Source: Kalaharituber pfeilii (Eukaryota; Ascomycota; Pezizomycetes; Pezizales; Pezizaceae). From it: a DNA stretch of 64,000 bases. This document shows positions 11,087-21,524 of this stretch, one piece after another. Within the stretch, counting starts at the first letter, position 1, and every line of letters begins with the position of its first letter. Below the pieces are notes generated by a model. The model searched no databases. It was not told the DNA's origin and saw only the letters and a list, made by a program, of their open reading frames with translations. Position numbers and translations under genes: made by a program. Location: assembly GCA_015179045.1 (NCBI GenBank), contig WHUZ01000078.1, positions 62,001 through 126,000 on the forward strand. Reading direction: 5' to 3'.

Positions 11087-11633
11087 TTGAGCATGTCCGA
11101 ATTATTACTTTACGTTATGAATGCACAAATGGAGTGGAAAAACTTCAAGAAGAGTGGGATAAAATGATAAAAGAAAGACTCCTGTCATTAGTTAGAAGTG
11201 TGCCAATTGGCTTTGCTGCTACTGTATGGTAGTCAAATGGAATTATGCAACACTTTATTAAATTGTATGCAGAGAAAAAATGTGTGTCATAATTTTGTGT
11301 GTAAATCCCATACGGGTACTTTTCGACAGAAGTCATATGGTGGAGTGCACCTAGAAGGAACCACTTACAACTACCACGTTTGAAGACCTTCTACATTACC
11401 AAACCACACCTGATTGAAGCCTAAAGGACATTGATATGTAGTATTCTGTCTGCTCAACAATTCTATGTCCTCTACTTTGGAAAAAAAAAAAAAAAATTAA
11501 GGAGTGAGTGGAAGTAGATTGAAATGGGGGTACTTTGTATGGGAAAGCCAAAAAATGCAATGTGCCAAGAATGCTAAATTGGTACTAGTACAGGAAGACA
11601 CTTACTATGTTTGGGAATGATCTACATATTCCT
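11087..11633. other. Stretch without a recognised gene
   Basis: AT-rich sequence with a 15-A run near 11482-11496. Short frames (11145-11336 and 11198-11383) have no motif. Confidence 0.45.
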
Positions 11634-11647
11634 CTGTCACAGCCATG

Positions 11648-11704
11648 TTTTTTTTTTTTTTTTGTATCACATGACCCCGCTTGTAGCTGTTCGCCATGGC
11701 AGGG
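11648..11704 (-). mobile_element. Hairpin-only retroposon, tail B, reverse
   Basis: A T run followed by GTATCACATGACCCCGC...CCATGGCAGGG is flanked by CTGTCACAGCCATG at 11634-11647 and 11705-11718 (14 bp). On the minus strand the element starts exactly at CCCTGCC, the first base of the stem. Confidence 0.9.
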
Positions 11705-11737
11705 CTGTCACAGCCATGTGGATATGCGTGCATAGTA

Positions 11738-12485
11738 GCGGTGGTCATCAATTATCTACAGTAAAGTAAATGGAACATTTGTACATTTCATATCACTGTA
11801 CGTCTAGCCATTTGTGGCCTGCAATTGATGACCGGTCCAAAATGAAAAAAAGCTAAAGCTTGTACTCTGTAATTGTAGTCTCATTCACCCCTACTCCGCA
11901 TATCAACACAACTACAGATTCGCAATGCCTCGTATAAGCCAGAAGGCGTCAATACAGAAGAAAATAGATGCTGAAATCGATGTTTTGATGACAGCAATGG
12001 AGTATGATTCAGATTCGAAGTTTGACTCAGAATATAGTTCAGAGGAAGAAGAGGAGGACTTAGAGGAGCTTGAGGAGCTAATAGATAGGAGTGATTATAT
12101 TGCGGCTGATCGATATTTCAACCGTGGCAAAAACTCTGCCGGAAGGCAAGACTCAAATATTCTATCAAATTTGATTAATGAATATCCAGATCCAGCATTT
12201 CTTGCTATTTTTCAGATGCAAAGAGCCTCCTTTTGGTGCCGTGCGGTGCGGTGTGGTGTGGGGTTGCGCTGAGTGGGAGCGGTTCGTAGCAAATCTAAAG
12301 TAAAGTAAATGTTTTTCCAAAAGTAACAGGACTATTTCGTGCTGTAGATTTTTCAGAAATGTACTGTGATAGTGTACCTTACTTTACATTTCAGGGCGGA
12401 ACATAGCCAATGGGCATTGTTGCCAAGACGCGAAAAATGTACAAATGTTCCATTTACTTTACTGTAGATAATTGATGACCACCGC
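11738..12485 (+). mobile_element. TIR DNA transposon, internally deleted (PIF/Harbinger-like or related)
   Basis: Both ends carry the same inverted repeat of about 49 bp (outer part GCGGTGGTCATCAATTATC, inner part AGTAAATGGAACATTTGTAC). Each end is bordered by TA, a possible 2-bp target duplication. The motif GTAAAGTAAATG or its complement occurs at both TIRs and again near 12299 and 12374, which suggests transposase-binding subterminal repeats. The 748-bp body carries only the N-terminus of a transposase, so this is a deletion derivative on its way to a MITE. Confidence 0.8.
11925..12272 (+). pseudogene. N-terminal fragment of a DDE-type transposase
   Basis: The 115-codon frame begins MPRISQKASIQKKIDAEIDV, has an acidic block (YDSDSKFDSEYSSEEEEED), then NILSNLINEYPDPAFLAIFQ and MQRASFW. 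In fungal Harbinger-like transposases such a leader precedes the catalytic domain, with FR..FRM.R..FW at the border. Here the homology stops right after RASFW, and the remaining 16 residues come from a GTGCGGTGTGG-rich junction. The catalytic DDE part is missing. Its position inside matched TIRs supports the call; the superfamily is tentative. Confidence 0.55.
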
Positions 12486-12805
12486 TAATAGGTAATCAAA
12501 TTGATCGATTGTAATATCAGACACAGACTCAAGACTACATGGAATTGTCAATTGTGATGCTCCGAGGTCAGGAGGACTACTCCCACATGTTTTTCTTTTT
12601 TATTCTCTATTGTTTTCGCTTTTTGTCTAATAATAACTTATTGTTGTTCTATTTCCTTACACTGTTGGTCAATATCTGGAGGTTTATACCAAAGGCATGC
12701 GGGTAAAGGTAACGGAGGTGGGTGCCGGAGGGGGTTACTTCACAGGGTGGAGAGGTGAAACTACTGTAGATGCGATAGATGTAGCAATTTCGCTTTTTCC
12801 CCTTC

Positions 12806-13230
12806 CAAGACAGACAGACCCCCTGCTGCATCAGTCATCAAACCCCCCCCACCAAACCCACTTCCGGCACCCCCCATCTGGGGCAAAAGAAGCGACGAGG
12901 AGAAAAACCTGGATCCACCCCCCGACAAAGCCAGCCAAGCCCACCCCCGCCACCAACACCTCAAGGTACGGGATAGTGGTTCACGGCGTAGCCCTGAGGA
13001 AGAACTTAGGGAACGTCCAAAAATGGCTGGAATCAGCCAACAAAGACCTGGGCAAAATCTCTGGGATCCGGTGGTTGAGGAAAAAGGATATCCTCGTGGA
13101 GGAGGGGAAGCTCACCAGCTCGGTGGTGGTGTACCTTGAGGAACGGATCGAACCAACACTGGACAGAGTGAGACTGGGAGGGAAATGTTTAAAGTCATGC
13201 AAGTATGAATGGGACAGGAGACGGACTTGA
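12806..13230 (+). pseudogene. ORF1 C-terminal domain of a Tad-type LINE
   Basis: A proline-rich part is followed by a conserved block reading GIVVHGVALRKNLGNVQKWL, then KISGIRWLRKKDILVEEG, TSSVVVYLEE and DRVRLGGKCLK, with a stop at 13230. The same block is in the frames at 43121 and 54690, always ending in R(L/S)G(G/R)K and a short basic tail. It looks like a compact RNA-binding fold of the retroelement nucleocapsid protein; this is by resemblance to ORF1 proteins, not by a named motif. The original ATG is not included. Confidence 0.6.
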
Positions 13231-13416
13231 ACCTTTTCTTTTCATTAGCCTGTAACTCAGAAACAATCACGGGCAATATCCTTTCTTTTTCTGCGGTAAA
13301 TTGTTACTTCCCCGCCACACAGGAGGATCCGGGGATATCGACTATACTCTTTTCTTTCCTTTATTTCATATGTAACTAAACATCGCCATAGCCCTTAGGG
13401 CGGCACGCGATTCATG

Positions 13417-13450
<34 letters not shown>
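12806..13450 (+). mobile_element. Half-LINE: ORF1 C-terminus joined to tail A
   Basis: The insert runs from an ORF1 fragment straight into a 3' UTR and the hairpin ATCGCCATAGCCCTTAGGGC...GCGAT with poly(A); no ORF2 sequence is present. A 9-bp duplication TTCCCCTTC (12797-12805 and 13451-13459) marks the ends, though it is short and low in complexity. Two more elements, at 43046-43784 and 54690-55067, have the same ORF1-to-tail layout. Confidence 0.72.
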
Positions 13451-13452
<2 letters not shown>

Positions 13453-13459
13453 CCCCTTC

Positions 13460-14067
13460 ATATTTAGATTCAGCGCAGTTAGTGTAGCCCATAACTAATT
13501 CATCGGACATAGAGATATATTTGTAAGTTATTCCTTGCAAAAACAGGATAACTCCATGGTAAGGAGCCAAGGCGCCGGTTCGTTACCTCTCTAGGACTGG
13601 CAGGTGGGACTATAAGCATAATCCATTACCGAGAATGTAGAGAGCGCTTATGCAATCACTGACCCTCTTCGTGTAACGTGAAATACAATAGAATTGTCTG
13701 AAGTTGCGTCTCTTGTATTTTGTTACTAATGTGGCCCCACTACCTTTACGAAAGTTAGTCAGAGTTTTGCTGTTTGCAAGTCGGATCCAGTGCGAAGGAT
13801 ATTGTACATGTTTTCCACTATTGAGATATTTTATATTTGTTGAGAAAGTCAACGTTATGCAGGGAAATGGCTGTTGTCAGTGAGGCGTCACTTACCCGTA
13901 CTAAGTTCTGCGCCTATACCTGTCGACGTTGGCGAGGAACTGCTTCTATCCATTGCATCAAAAGCCAGGTGATGACGGGGATGGAACAGGACATGTACTC
14001 ATCATTATTTTTCAACTATTTCTTTTTCCTTTTCTCTTTTCCATACTTTATCTCCTATGTAACTAAA
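13460..14067. other. Intergenic stretch with faint duplicon similarity
   Basis: Sequence near 13640-13760 (GAGCGCTTATGCAATCACTG... to TCTTGTATTTTGTTACTAATG) resembles the outer upstream part of duplicons 1 and 3 (about 5060-5140 and 17460-17550). It may be a fourth, eroded piece. No peptide gene is attached to it. Confidence 0.35.
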
Positions 14068-14136
14068 TCGCCATAGCCCCGAGGGCGGCACGCGATCACT
14101 GATATTAAAAGAAAAAAAAAAAAAAAAAAAAAAAAG
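14068..14136 (+). mobile_element. LINE tail A with poly(A), 5' limit unclear
   Basis: ATCGCCATAGCCCCGAGGGC...GCGATCACTGATATT is followed by an A-rich tail. The A-U outer pair replaces the C-G pair of most tail-A copies on both sides of the stem. The 3' UTR part upstream (CCTATGTAACTAA) suggests the copy begins earlier, but I found no target duplication. Confidence 0.7.
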
Positions 14137-14857
14137 GTCAGCCGCGATACTTCCCCGCTGTTGCGATTCTTGGAGGTGTTCCATGACTGTTCCACCACTG
14201 GCGATCACTGGCTCGCGCTACTTCCCCGGGCTCTCCTCCGACACTCCGAGATCCGCTCCACCTGTCCGTCCTACTGGATATGGTAGATAGTTAATGTACT
14301 CTTCTGCTGCAGTTCCATATGGCAAAGCAAAGTCAGTTCTTGAGGAAGGCCTTCAAATTTGACTAATAACTACAACTAACAATCAGGTACCACAGCAAAA
14401 CATCTTGCAACTCCATGGAATTATTCCCCTCGTTCTGACCCAACCCAAATCCTCAACAGTAGGAATCCTGCTTCTGAGACGCAAGCAAAGGCGAAGAAAA
14501 GGTAGGAAAACGAAGTTAAATCAGAAAGAAAAAGAACCAAAAGCTGCCGCAAACCAAATTACACATCCAAATTACATCCAAACCAGCATACCATCTCTTT
14601 TTCTCTATATATACCCCGGAAGAAGTGAAAATTGGAATGGAAAACTTTAAGGCCATAGAACAATGAATAGAAAAGCTTGAGCCCATTGTGGACTAGATAG
14701 TTGTCTGCATTCCAATACCGCCCTTCATCTTGAGAAAATTGTTTGCGATTTGTACAACGATGCATATGCAGGTTGAACTGTTATCTGTCGTCAGCATTTT
14801 TGTCCAATGAACCCGGTGAATGAATAGCAACTTACCATCCACAACCTTGCATCACAT

Positions 14858-15514
14858 TTAGTAAATAATCTTAAGTATAACTTCTACCACCCATGGTGCA
14901 ACAATCCCCACCACCTTACCAGCTGCCCAGCCACCAATAATGCTCTTCAAGACCTTCTTCAAAGCACCCTTGATCTTGTTCTTGAGCCAATTCCTGTGTG
15001 CCTTGGTGATCTTGCTGAGAGTCTTGGCCTGGCTCTTGAGGTACTTTACGATGGACTTTCGTAGACCACCACCAACTGCATTCCAGACCTTCTTGCCAAG
15101 AGAGGTCTTGCTGATCTTCTTGAGGAGGATCTTGATAATCTTGTCAATAATCCCACGTCTCTCAATGTAGTCACGTCTGTCAAGTCCAGTATCATCACCA
15201 TCACTATCACCATCCTCTTCTGGGAGATTGGCAATGCTGCGGAGGAATTCCTCTTCCTCAGGGTCAGCGAGCTTAACAGCATCACTGTCATCCTCTGGGA
15301 CCTCAGGGACATCTTCATCATCATCCTTGATTGGGGCCACAGAGGATGCAGCAGGTTCAGGGACTGCAACAGGTGCTGGGGCCGCATCGCGTTTAGTAAG
15401 AGTTGAGTCTGCAGCTTGGATATTGCGGGCGTTGACCTCAGCTGCTGGGATGACAAGTGCACTGACAGCGATGGCGGAGAAAGCAAGAGTGAGAAAGGCT
15501 GTGGTGAACTTCAT
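14858..15514 (-). CDS. Secreted precursor of a cationic amphipathic peptide, copy 2
   Basis: This encodes exactly the same 218 residues as the gene at 6505-7161, in opposite orientation about 7.7 kb away. Signal peptide, dibasic sites (41-42, 113-114, 119-120), acidic pro-part and 98-residue cationic end are as in copy 1. Alternative-frame translations over the first three quarters are also identical, so identity is at nucleotide level and not only from protein selection. Small differences appear in the last codons (CTTAAGATTATTTAC against CTCAAGATTATCTAC) and rise sharply after the stop. Expression is plausible because its own TATA-like box and leader are kept. Function unknown, as for copy 1. 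Confidence 0.8.
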   Translation of the reverse strand: MKFTTAFLTLAFSAIAVSALVIPAAEVNARNIQAADSTLTKRDAAPAPVAVPEPAASSVAPIKDDDEDVPEVPEDDSDAVKLADPEEEEFLRSIANLPEEDGDSDGDDTGLDRRDYIERRGIIDKIIKILLKKISKTSLGKKVWNAVGGGLRKSIVKYLKSQAKTLSKITKAHRNWLKNKIKGALKKVLKSIIGGWAAGKVVGIVAPWVVEVILKIIY

Positions 15515-15531
15515 TTTGAACGTGCTTTAGA

Positions 15532-16473
15532 TTTGAAGTAGGTAGGTGCTTGAAGAAAGGCTTGTTCCAAGGGTTGGAGACTAAGAGGCTTTCGAAGCTA
15601 AAGCTGCGTAGTTGATATTAAAATGAAGTTGCCTAGAAGGAAGGACGATGAGAAGGGAGGATTGATTGTTGGGTGGGTGATGAGGAAAGAAGGAAGCGAT
15701 TGATGAGGGAAGTCAGTCTCTATATAGATGTTTGAGAGCCATTGACTGAGTGAACTTTCATCAAGGCATAAACATTTTATCAGTCTATTGTAGGCACTAC
15801 AATACAAGAGAATTTCTGTGACGAAAGAGGCTTCGGTTCGGATCAGATGTTCGTAACATGCAGATCATCAGCGTAGTCATCTCTAATCTCGCGTATCTCC
15901 GTAAATTTGGGAGGCTGAGCACAAGTTCGTCTGGCTCATTTTCGACCTCTTCCTACGAACCGGGGTCGATGCACTTTGACAACTGTTACACTGCCGCCTT
16001 TGCATACAATCTTCAAGTTGCTTGCATTACTCAGTCTGAGTTGGGTAAAAGTTAAGCTATGTGCTTCCAACGTTGCACCAAGCCTAGGACGGGTCATATC
16101 CACCGCGCCCACGGGAATACCGAATGTCATTACAGATATTGCGACTAAGCCATGAAGACATCACCAATCAGCATCTGTTTTTCATCGTATATTCGCAGTT
16201 GACAATGGCTCATATTTGCAACCATGCTGAAATATTGTCATGTCCAACCCATGCCTTGTGAAACCCCTCATTAGAAAACCTACAAGACTCACGTCCATTG
16301 GCGCCTTTGCACAGCAGCATTGACAGCAACTTGTGTATCACTTGTTGGTCTGTGTCAAGCTGAGATCAAAAGATTCCGAAAAACGAACTGCCCTGTGGAA
16401 CGTAGAATTTTACAGTTCAATGGCTGTCTCTATTACTCCATCTCCAATCAAGTGACAGCTGCACATCTCACAT
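15532..16473. other. Upstream flank of precursor gene 2
   Basis: It holds the leader and TATA-like CTATATAG (about 15719-15726, read on the minus strand) and then diverged duplicon sequence. The short frames at 15858-16055 and 15936-16130 are not convincing genes. Confidence 0.45.
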
Positions 16474-16485
16474 GTAACCAGGGAT

Positions 16486-16487
<2 letters not shown>

Positions 16488-16523
<36 letters not shown>

Positions 16524-16560
16524 CATTACTCGCATGCCGCCTTGTAGGCTATGGCGAGGG
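16488..16560 (-). mobile_element. Hairpin-only retroposon, tail A, reverse
   Basis: A run of about 32 T, then ATGTCATTACTCGCATGCCG...GGCTATGGCGAGGG, is flanked by GTAACCAGGGATAA at 16474-16487 and 16561-16574 (14 bp, perfect). Read on the minus strand the element starts 2 nt before CTCGCC. Confidence 0.92.
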
Positions 16561-16930
16561 GTAACCAGGGATAAGGCTGTGTGGGAGCCAGGACCCTGAC
16601 ATGGATCTCAGATGTGATACAGGGGATTAACGTTCATTTCTCTAAAAATATAAATGCACCGTCTTACCATGCGTTCGTTACGCCTTCCTCGGTCCATTTC
16701 CGTAGTGTAAATCATGCAAGAAGCAGCCGAGAAAACCAAATTAACCTTAATTCTGAAACCTTAACTTTACCTTTGGCCGGGGAGACATGTTATGCATACA
16801 TCAGGGCATGTAGAATGGTGGCTATCGCTGCCGTGCTACGCACATGTACCTATACTACGGCCATGATTAACCTGGAAACCAAGCCTGGTTGCACTATCTC
16901 CCAAAGAGGAGTTGCATTATTCCGATAGGG

Positions 16931-17430
16931 TAATTAACTAGTTGCAGTATAGCAAGGCTGTCTGAACAAGAACAGAACAGGAATTGACATTTAGAATTGT
17001 TTCTAATTCAGTTCCTCATCACCCTAGCCGTATTCAAATCATGACTGCCTTCTTGTCATCACGAATGCCACATCCGAGTTCTGAGAAAAAACAAACGTAG
17101 TAGAAAATCGCAAATCAAGGAAATAGAAGGAACAAAAATAAAGCAAAATAGCAACCGCGATGAGAATCACAACCTTTATCACCGCCTGTATGTTTGCAAC
17201 ACACAATTTCCTAGGCATTTGGTTATCGCTCACCGTTTGGTCAAACATGATCGTACGGGAAAGCGCTCAAATGTTACTCCGAGATGGAACAGCTACACCA
17301 ACATCAGCCCCGCACATGTTATGCGATTCATCTTATTGTGCTGCAACGTTACACCATACTACATTCCCAAGTCACAGCAAATTGAGTTGCTTGATGCGCA
17401 ACGGCTAGGTGGGGTCCAACGGGGGTTCCG
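16931..17430. other. Stretch without a recognised gene
   Basis: Between duplicons 2 and 3. Overlapping short frames near 17160-17408 carry no motif. Confidence 0.4.
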
Positions 17431-19119
17431 TTGCCTCACCCTGTGTCTCGCAACAGTGAAATGGGCTTATGTATTATGCCGAGACTCTTGTGCAACGTTG
17501 CTGATAGACAATAGCACTGGATGAAGCTGTGCCACCTCGTATTTTTCCACTTTGAAAATATATTGGGTGTAACATCGCAGCAAATTGTTATGACATTTGA
17601 CTTGAGATTGCATGACATGGGGCATTTAACGTGAACCGCTGTCCTAAAGAAAATTTGAATTGCGCGGTTGACAAACATTTGCTAGGTATCTGCTGCACAC
17701 ACAGAGTGGAGAGTAAATATTTTATTTCTCGGCATATTATGTACTTTTTTTCACTAGCATTTCGATGTAACTTCCGTAACGGGAAGAAAGCAGGCACCAG
17801 TTGAGAACACAGGAGATCGGCTGAATTAGGAAAAATTCTAGAATGGTAAATAGTCTTGTTGAGATTTGCCTTGCTGTTTAGCTGACACTAGGTAATCGTG
17901 GTAGTACGCTAGGGTGTACCTAAGTGCCTACTAGTTTAATGCCAAGACCCTAGTGCTACGGTAGTAGCACCGCAGCACTAGCCGCATCTCCCATACGACG
18001 TTTATAGGCCAACGTTCAAAATTACAGTAACATTAACCTTACTTTTGTCCCCTGTCCTGTTCTCATACCCATCCGCTGCCCCTTGAATAATCAACACCCG
18101 GAAAACACCGAACAAATCATAACAAATGCTTATAGTAGAGCCTCTCATATTCGACCAGCACGGGGCCGCACTCATATCCAATATTTCCAAATATCCACTT
18201 AAAGACGTCGCCTTATGAGAAGGAAATTTGGGGCTCGTGGATTGATCCAATACTCCGTGCAGGATAGCCAGTTATAGTGGATCCAAGATGACAGGTTCGC
18301 CTGTGCTACGATGACGGCAGCCACATCTGTAGAGTACAGAATATTCTCCCCTGCACCAAAATCTGAGGTCCACAGTATGGTTCCTTGCTCGCACACAGAC
18401 TTGTGCCTAGTTATCCTGTTATGGGATGTACAGCTCACTTGATTGGTGTGAAGTAATAGGCATGATATTGAATTGTCGAATTACATGGTGTGCAGGGCAC
18501 GCCCGTGTTTTATGAATCGCTTAACCCTAAAAGTGGTTACACAAGTAGCTGTCAATGGTGCCACGCATAAGCGACATGAGTCTTAAGATAAACCATTCGG
18601 GATGAGGGATAATCACCTTATGTGTGTAGAGTCGACAATGTTTCAACATGTTTGCAAATATGAGCCACTGTCAATCTCTAATGCGCTGTGAAATTAAACG
18701 CTGATTGGTCGTTTCTTCACGGGCAAGCCGCAGTACTTGTAATGACGTTCGGCATTCCCGGGGAGCAAGGGGTAGCCGAGCAGGAGGGCTTAGCTTAACC
18801 CTAGTTTCAATTACCTAATTCGAACAGAGCAATGCAACAAGACTTCAACGACGAATGCAGTAGTCACACAATCCCCGAATTGCATTGACCATGGTTTGCT
18901 GAACCAGTCTCACCGACAATGTGCCTCGCGAACTTGTGCTCAACTGAACAATCGCACGGAGATGCGCGAGATGTGAGATTTCTATGCTGCCATCGATCTG
19001 CATGTTACACTCGCACAATCTGGTCTGAGCAGTCCTGCTCTTCGCCAGGGCTATGAGTACAGCATACCGCTATGATGTTTCTTTAGGAATATCACACAAA
19101 ATCATTAGCCTTGGGGCGT

Positions 19120-19127
19120 CTATAAGG
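19120..19127 (+). promoter_or_regulatory. TATA-like box of precursor gene 3
   Basis: CTATAAGG lies about 200 bp before the ATG, at the same spacing as CTATAAAG before gene 1, and is followed by a similar C/T-rich leader (CACCACCCACCG). Confidence 0.45.
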
Positions 19128-19320
19128 AGGCCTCAAGTTCCCTCCTCAACTGCTTCCTTCTCCCCTCACCACCCACCGAAAAATCAACCCGCCCTTCACA
19201 TCACATCATTCTTCCCTCCTCCCCACTTCATTTGAGTATCAAATCCACAGCTTTAATTCGAGCGAGTTTGAAATATTTTCTCTATCAATTCCCTACCTCG
19301 AATCCCAAAGCATATTCAGA

Positions 19321-20106
19321 ATGAAGTACACCACTGCCTTCCTCGCTATTTCTTTCTCAGTCATTGCCGTTAATGCCCTAGTCATCCCGGCAGTCGAGAT
19401 CAATGCCCGCGATATCCAGGTTGCAGACTCAACTCTCGCCAAACGTGAGCCCGCTCCAGCTGCAGTGCCAGAGCCTGCAGTCCCAGTTGAGGAAGACGAT
19501 AAAGACGTCCCTGCCATTCCAGAGGATGAGAATGATGTTGTGAAGCTCGCCGATCCGGAGGAAGAAGAATTCCTCCGCAGCCTTCTCAATCTCCCGGAAG
19601 AGGATGATGATGATGGCGATGCCACCCTCGAGCGCCGTGACGAGAACGATAACGATATCCCAGAGATCCCAGAGGATGATAACGATGCTGTGAAGCTTGC
19701 AGACCCTGAGGAGGAGGAATTCCTCCGCGGCCTTCTCGATCTCCCAGAAGAGGACGATGGTAATGTTGATGATGCAGCACTTGAGCGCCGTGACTACATT
19801 GAGAGACGTGGGATTATTGACAAGATCATTAAGATCCTCCTCAAGAAGATTAGCAAGTCATCCCTTGCCAAGAAAGTCTGGAATGCAGTTGGTGGTGCTC
19901 TGCGAAGGTCCATCGTCAAGTACCTCAAGAGCCAGGCCAAGACTCTCAGCAAGATTACCAAGGCACACAGGAATTGGCTCAAGAACAAGATCAAGGGTGC
20001 TTTGAAGAAGGTCTTGAAGAGCATCATTGGTGGCTGGGCAGCTGGCAAAGTGTTGGAAATTGTTGCACCATGGGTGGTGGATCTCATCCTTAAAATTATC
20101 TACTAA
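19321..20106 (+). CDS. Secreted precursor of a cationic amphipathic peptide, copy 3 with doubled acidic unit
   Basis: This 261-residue paralogue has the same plan: signal peptide (MKYTTAFLAISFSVIAVNA), KR 41-42, acidic pro-part, RR 105-106, RR 156-157 and RR 162-163, then a 98-residue cationic end starting GIIDKIIKILLKK. The extra length comes from duplication of an acidic unit of about 51 residues (VKLADPEEEEFLRSLL near 74-89 and VKLADPEEEEFLRGLL near 124-139), each unit ending in LERRD. The cationic part differs from copy 1 at only a few positions, while the pro-part has changed much more, so selection seems strongest on the C-terminal peptide. Function is inferred only from layout. Confidence 0.8.
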   Translation: MKYTTAFLAISFSVIAVNALVIPAVEINARDIQVADSTLAKREPAPAAVPEPAVPVEEDDKDVPAIPEDENDVVKLADPEEEEFLRSLLNLPEEDDDDGDATLERRDENDNDIPEIPEDDNDAVKLADPEEEEFLRGLLDLPEEDDGNVDDAALERRDYIERRGIIDKIIKILLKKISKSSLAKKVWNAVGGALRRSIVKYLKSQAKTLSKITKAHRNWLKNKIKGALKKVLKSIIGGWAAGKVLEIVAPWVVDLILKIIY

Positions 20107-21014
20107 ACGCGATGTGACGTTGTGTGTGGTAAGCTATAATCAATCCAGAAAGCCTTCGTTAAATAAAATGCTGACTTTTAAATGACAGGGTATGACAAGC
20201 CATGAAGAGATACTCATTTTACCTGCCAATGCTCAATTGTCCAATCGCAAATAATGTTCTCAAGATAAAGTCAATATTGGAATGCAGACAACCACATAGT
20301 CCGCAATGGACTCCAGCATTCCGCTCTTCCTTTTAGGGTTTATAGTTTTTTATTCAAATTATCACTTGCTCCGGTGGATATAGAAAGAGGGGATGGTACT
20401 CGTATCGTGGTGTGGATTTAATTTTAATTTTGGATGTGGTTTTGCTGTAGCTCGTTTCCTTCTTTCAATGCATTTTTCTCCATTCCCTTGTGGTAGTCTC
20501 TCAGATTTGGCATTGGAATTCCCACTGTTGAGGATTTTGGTTCGATGGTAATCGGGGGATAATTTCATGGATTGGAGGAAGCATTGCTGCAATAATTCGT
20601 TAATTAGTTACAATTGCATTCTTTTCCCCGGAAATTGAATTTGCGGTCATATTTAGCGTTGTGCCGTTCATGATATCAATGATCTACCACTGACGGCCAG
20701 AGCAGAAAAAGAAGGGCCTAAGTGTGTTGTCCGTAGTCCAGCCTTGCGGCATGCGAGTAGTGAAACCATGAAATGGAAAGTATAATCCTCCATGCATGCC
20801 ATTACCAACTTGAAATGTGAGGCTCTTCTTCCCTGGGCGTGGTGTGCAACTCCGTCGTGCGGATCAAACAATTGTTGACGGAGACATGCTACGACGAAGT
20901 ATAACCTTTGATGACCACTCCCTAAATTATACTATGTTTCATAACTAAAATATTTGGAAACATACTGTACTCAGTTATTATAAACATCGATCCTCTCGAA
21001 TTTTGAATTGCATC
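20107..21014. other. 3' flank of precursor gene 3 and beyond
   Basis: The first 650 bp are duplicon sequence. The remainder to the tail-B target site has no motif-bearing frame. Confidence 0.45.
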
Positions 21015-21028
21015 GTGCCATCCTAGGT

Positions 21029-21087
21029 GCCCTGCCATGGCGAACAGCTGCATGCGGGGTCACGTGAAAGGGAGGAAAAAAAAAAAA
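21029..21087 (+). mobile_element. Hairpin-only retroposon, tail B
   Basis: GCCCTGCCATGGCGAACAG...GCGGGGTCACGTG plus an A/G-rich tail is flanked by GTGCCATCCTAGGT (21015-21028) and GTGCCATACTAGGT (21088-21101), one mismatch in 14. The 5' end is 1 nt before the stem. The impure A tract (AAAGGGAGGA) and the mismatch point to some age. Confidence 0.82.
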
Positions 21088-21101
21088 GTGCCATACTAGG
21101 T

Positions 21102-21367
21102 TGTTTCAAAAGTATCCTGACACCTGACTAATGCATATTTGCGCTATGCAGAATGCGGTAGGCACTATCCTACTTCGAGGTACCCGGTACTTCGCAGTCC
21201 CTTTGGCCACCCTGTACCGCAGAACATAGTCTGCATTATTCAAAGGGCAATTCTGGAGGAAAATAGCTATACAGTATAACAAATCATGTAACTAGATACC
21301 TAATAATAATGGGGATGGCTGTCTGGATTCTGGAACGGGTACAAAAGCAGTTGTCCAAACAGGTGTG
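21102..21367. other. Short stretch without a gene
   Basis: No frame with a recognisable motif. The sequence leads into an ACAGCTTCC-rich low-complexity zone that took two insertions. Confidence 0.4.
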
Positions 21368-21381
21368 AAATGACAGCTTCC

Positions 21382-21445
21382 ACCCTGCCATGGCCAAGTG
21401 CTACAAGCGGGGTTATGTGATTAAAAAAAAAAAAAAAAAAAAAAA
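21382..21445 (+). mobile_element. Hairpin-only retroposon, tail B (LINE-B subtype)
   Basis: ACCCTGCCATGGCCAAGTG...GCGGGGTTATGTGATT plus poly(A) is flanked by AAATGACAGCTTCC at 21368-21381 and 21446-21459. The loop and TTATGTGATT match the tail of the LINE copies at 9282 and 58559. The 5' end is 1 nt before the stem. Confidence 0.92.
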
Positions 21446-21524
21446 AAATGACAGCTTCCGAAACGATCGTCAAAACAGCTTCCTTATAAATGACGGTCAA
21501 AACAGCTCCCGAAATGGCTCTCAA

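Larger units (their letters stand above)
14390..16930 (-). repeat. Duplicon copy 2 of the cationic-peptide locus, inverted (approximate limits)
   Basis: Read on the minus strand it repeats the promoter, leader, gene and 3' flank of copy 1. The gene part is nearly base-identical over most of its length, the promoter is clearly diverged, and the 3' flank is more diverged. Upstream similarity to copy 1 continues patchily to about 16900. A hairpin-only insertion at 16488 interrupts it. Confidence 0.6.
17431..20760 (+). repeat. Duplicon copy 3 of the cationic-peptide locus (approximate limits)
   Basis: Same order and orientation as copy 1: the AATGGGCTTATGTATT...AGACAATAGCAC block near 17460, the CCCGAATTGCATTGACC block near 18880, promoter, gene, then CACATAGTCCGCAATGGACT at 20294. 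It is more diverged from copies 1 and 2 than they are from each other. No other convincing frame is seen in the roughly 1.9 kb before the gene. Confidence 0.6.
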
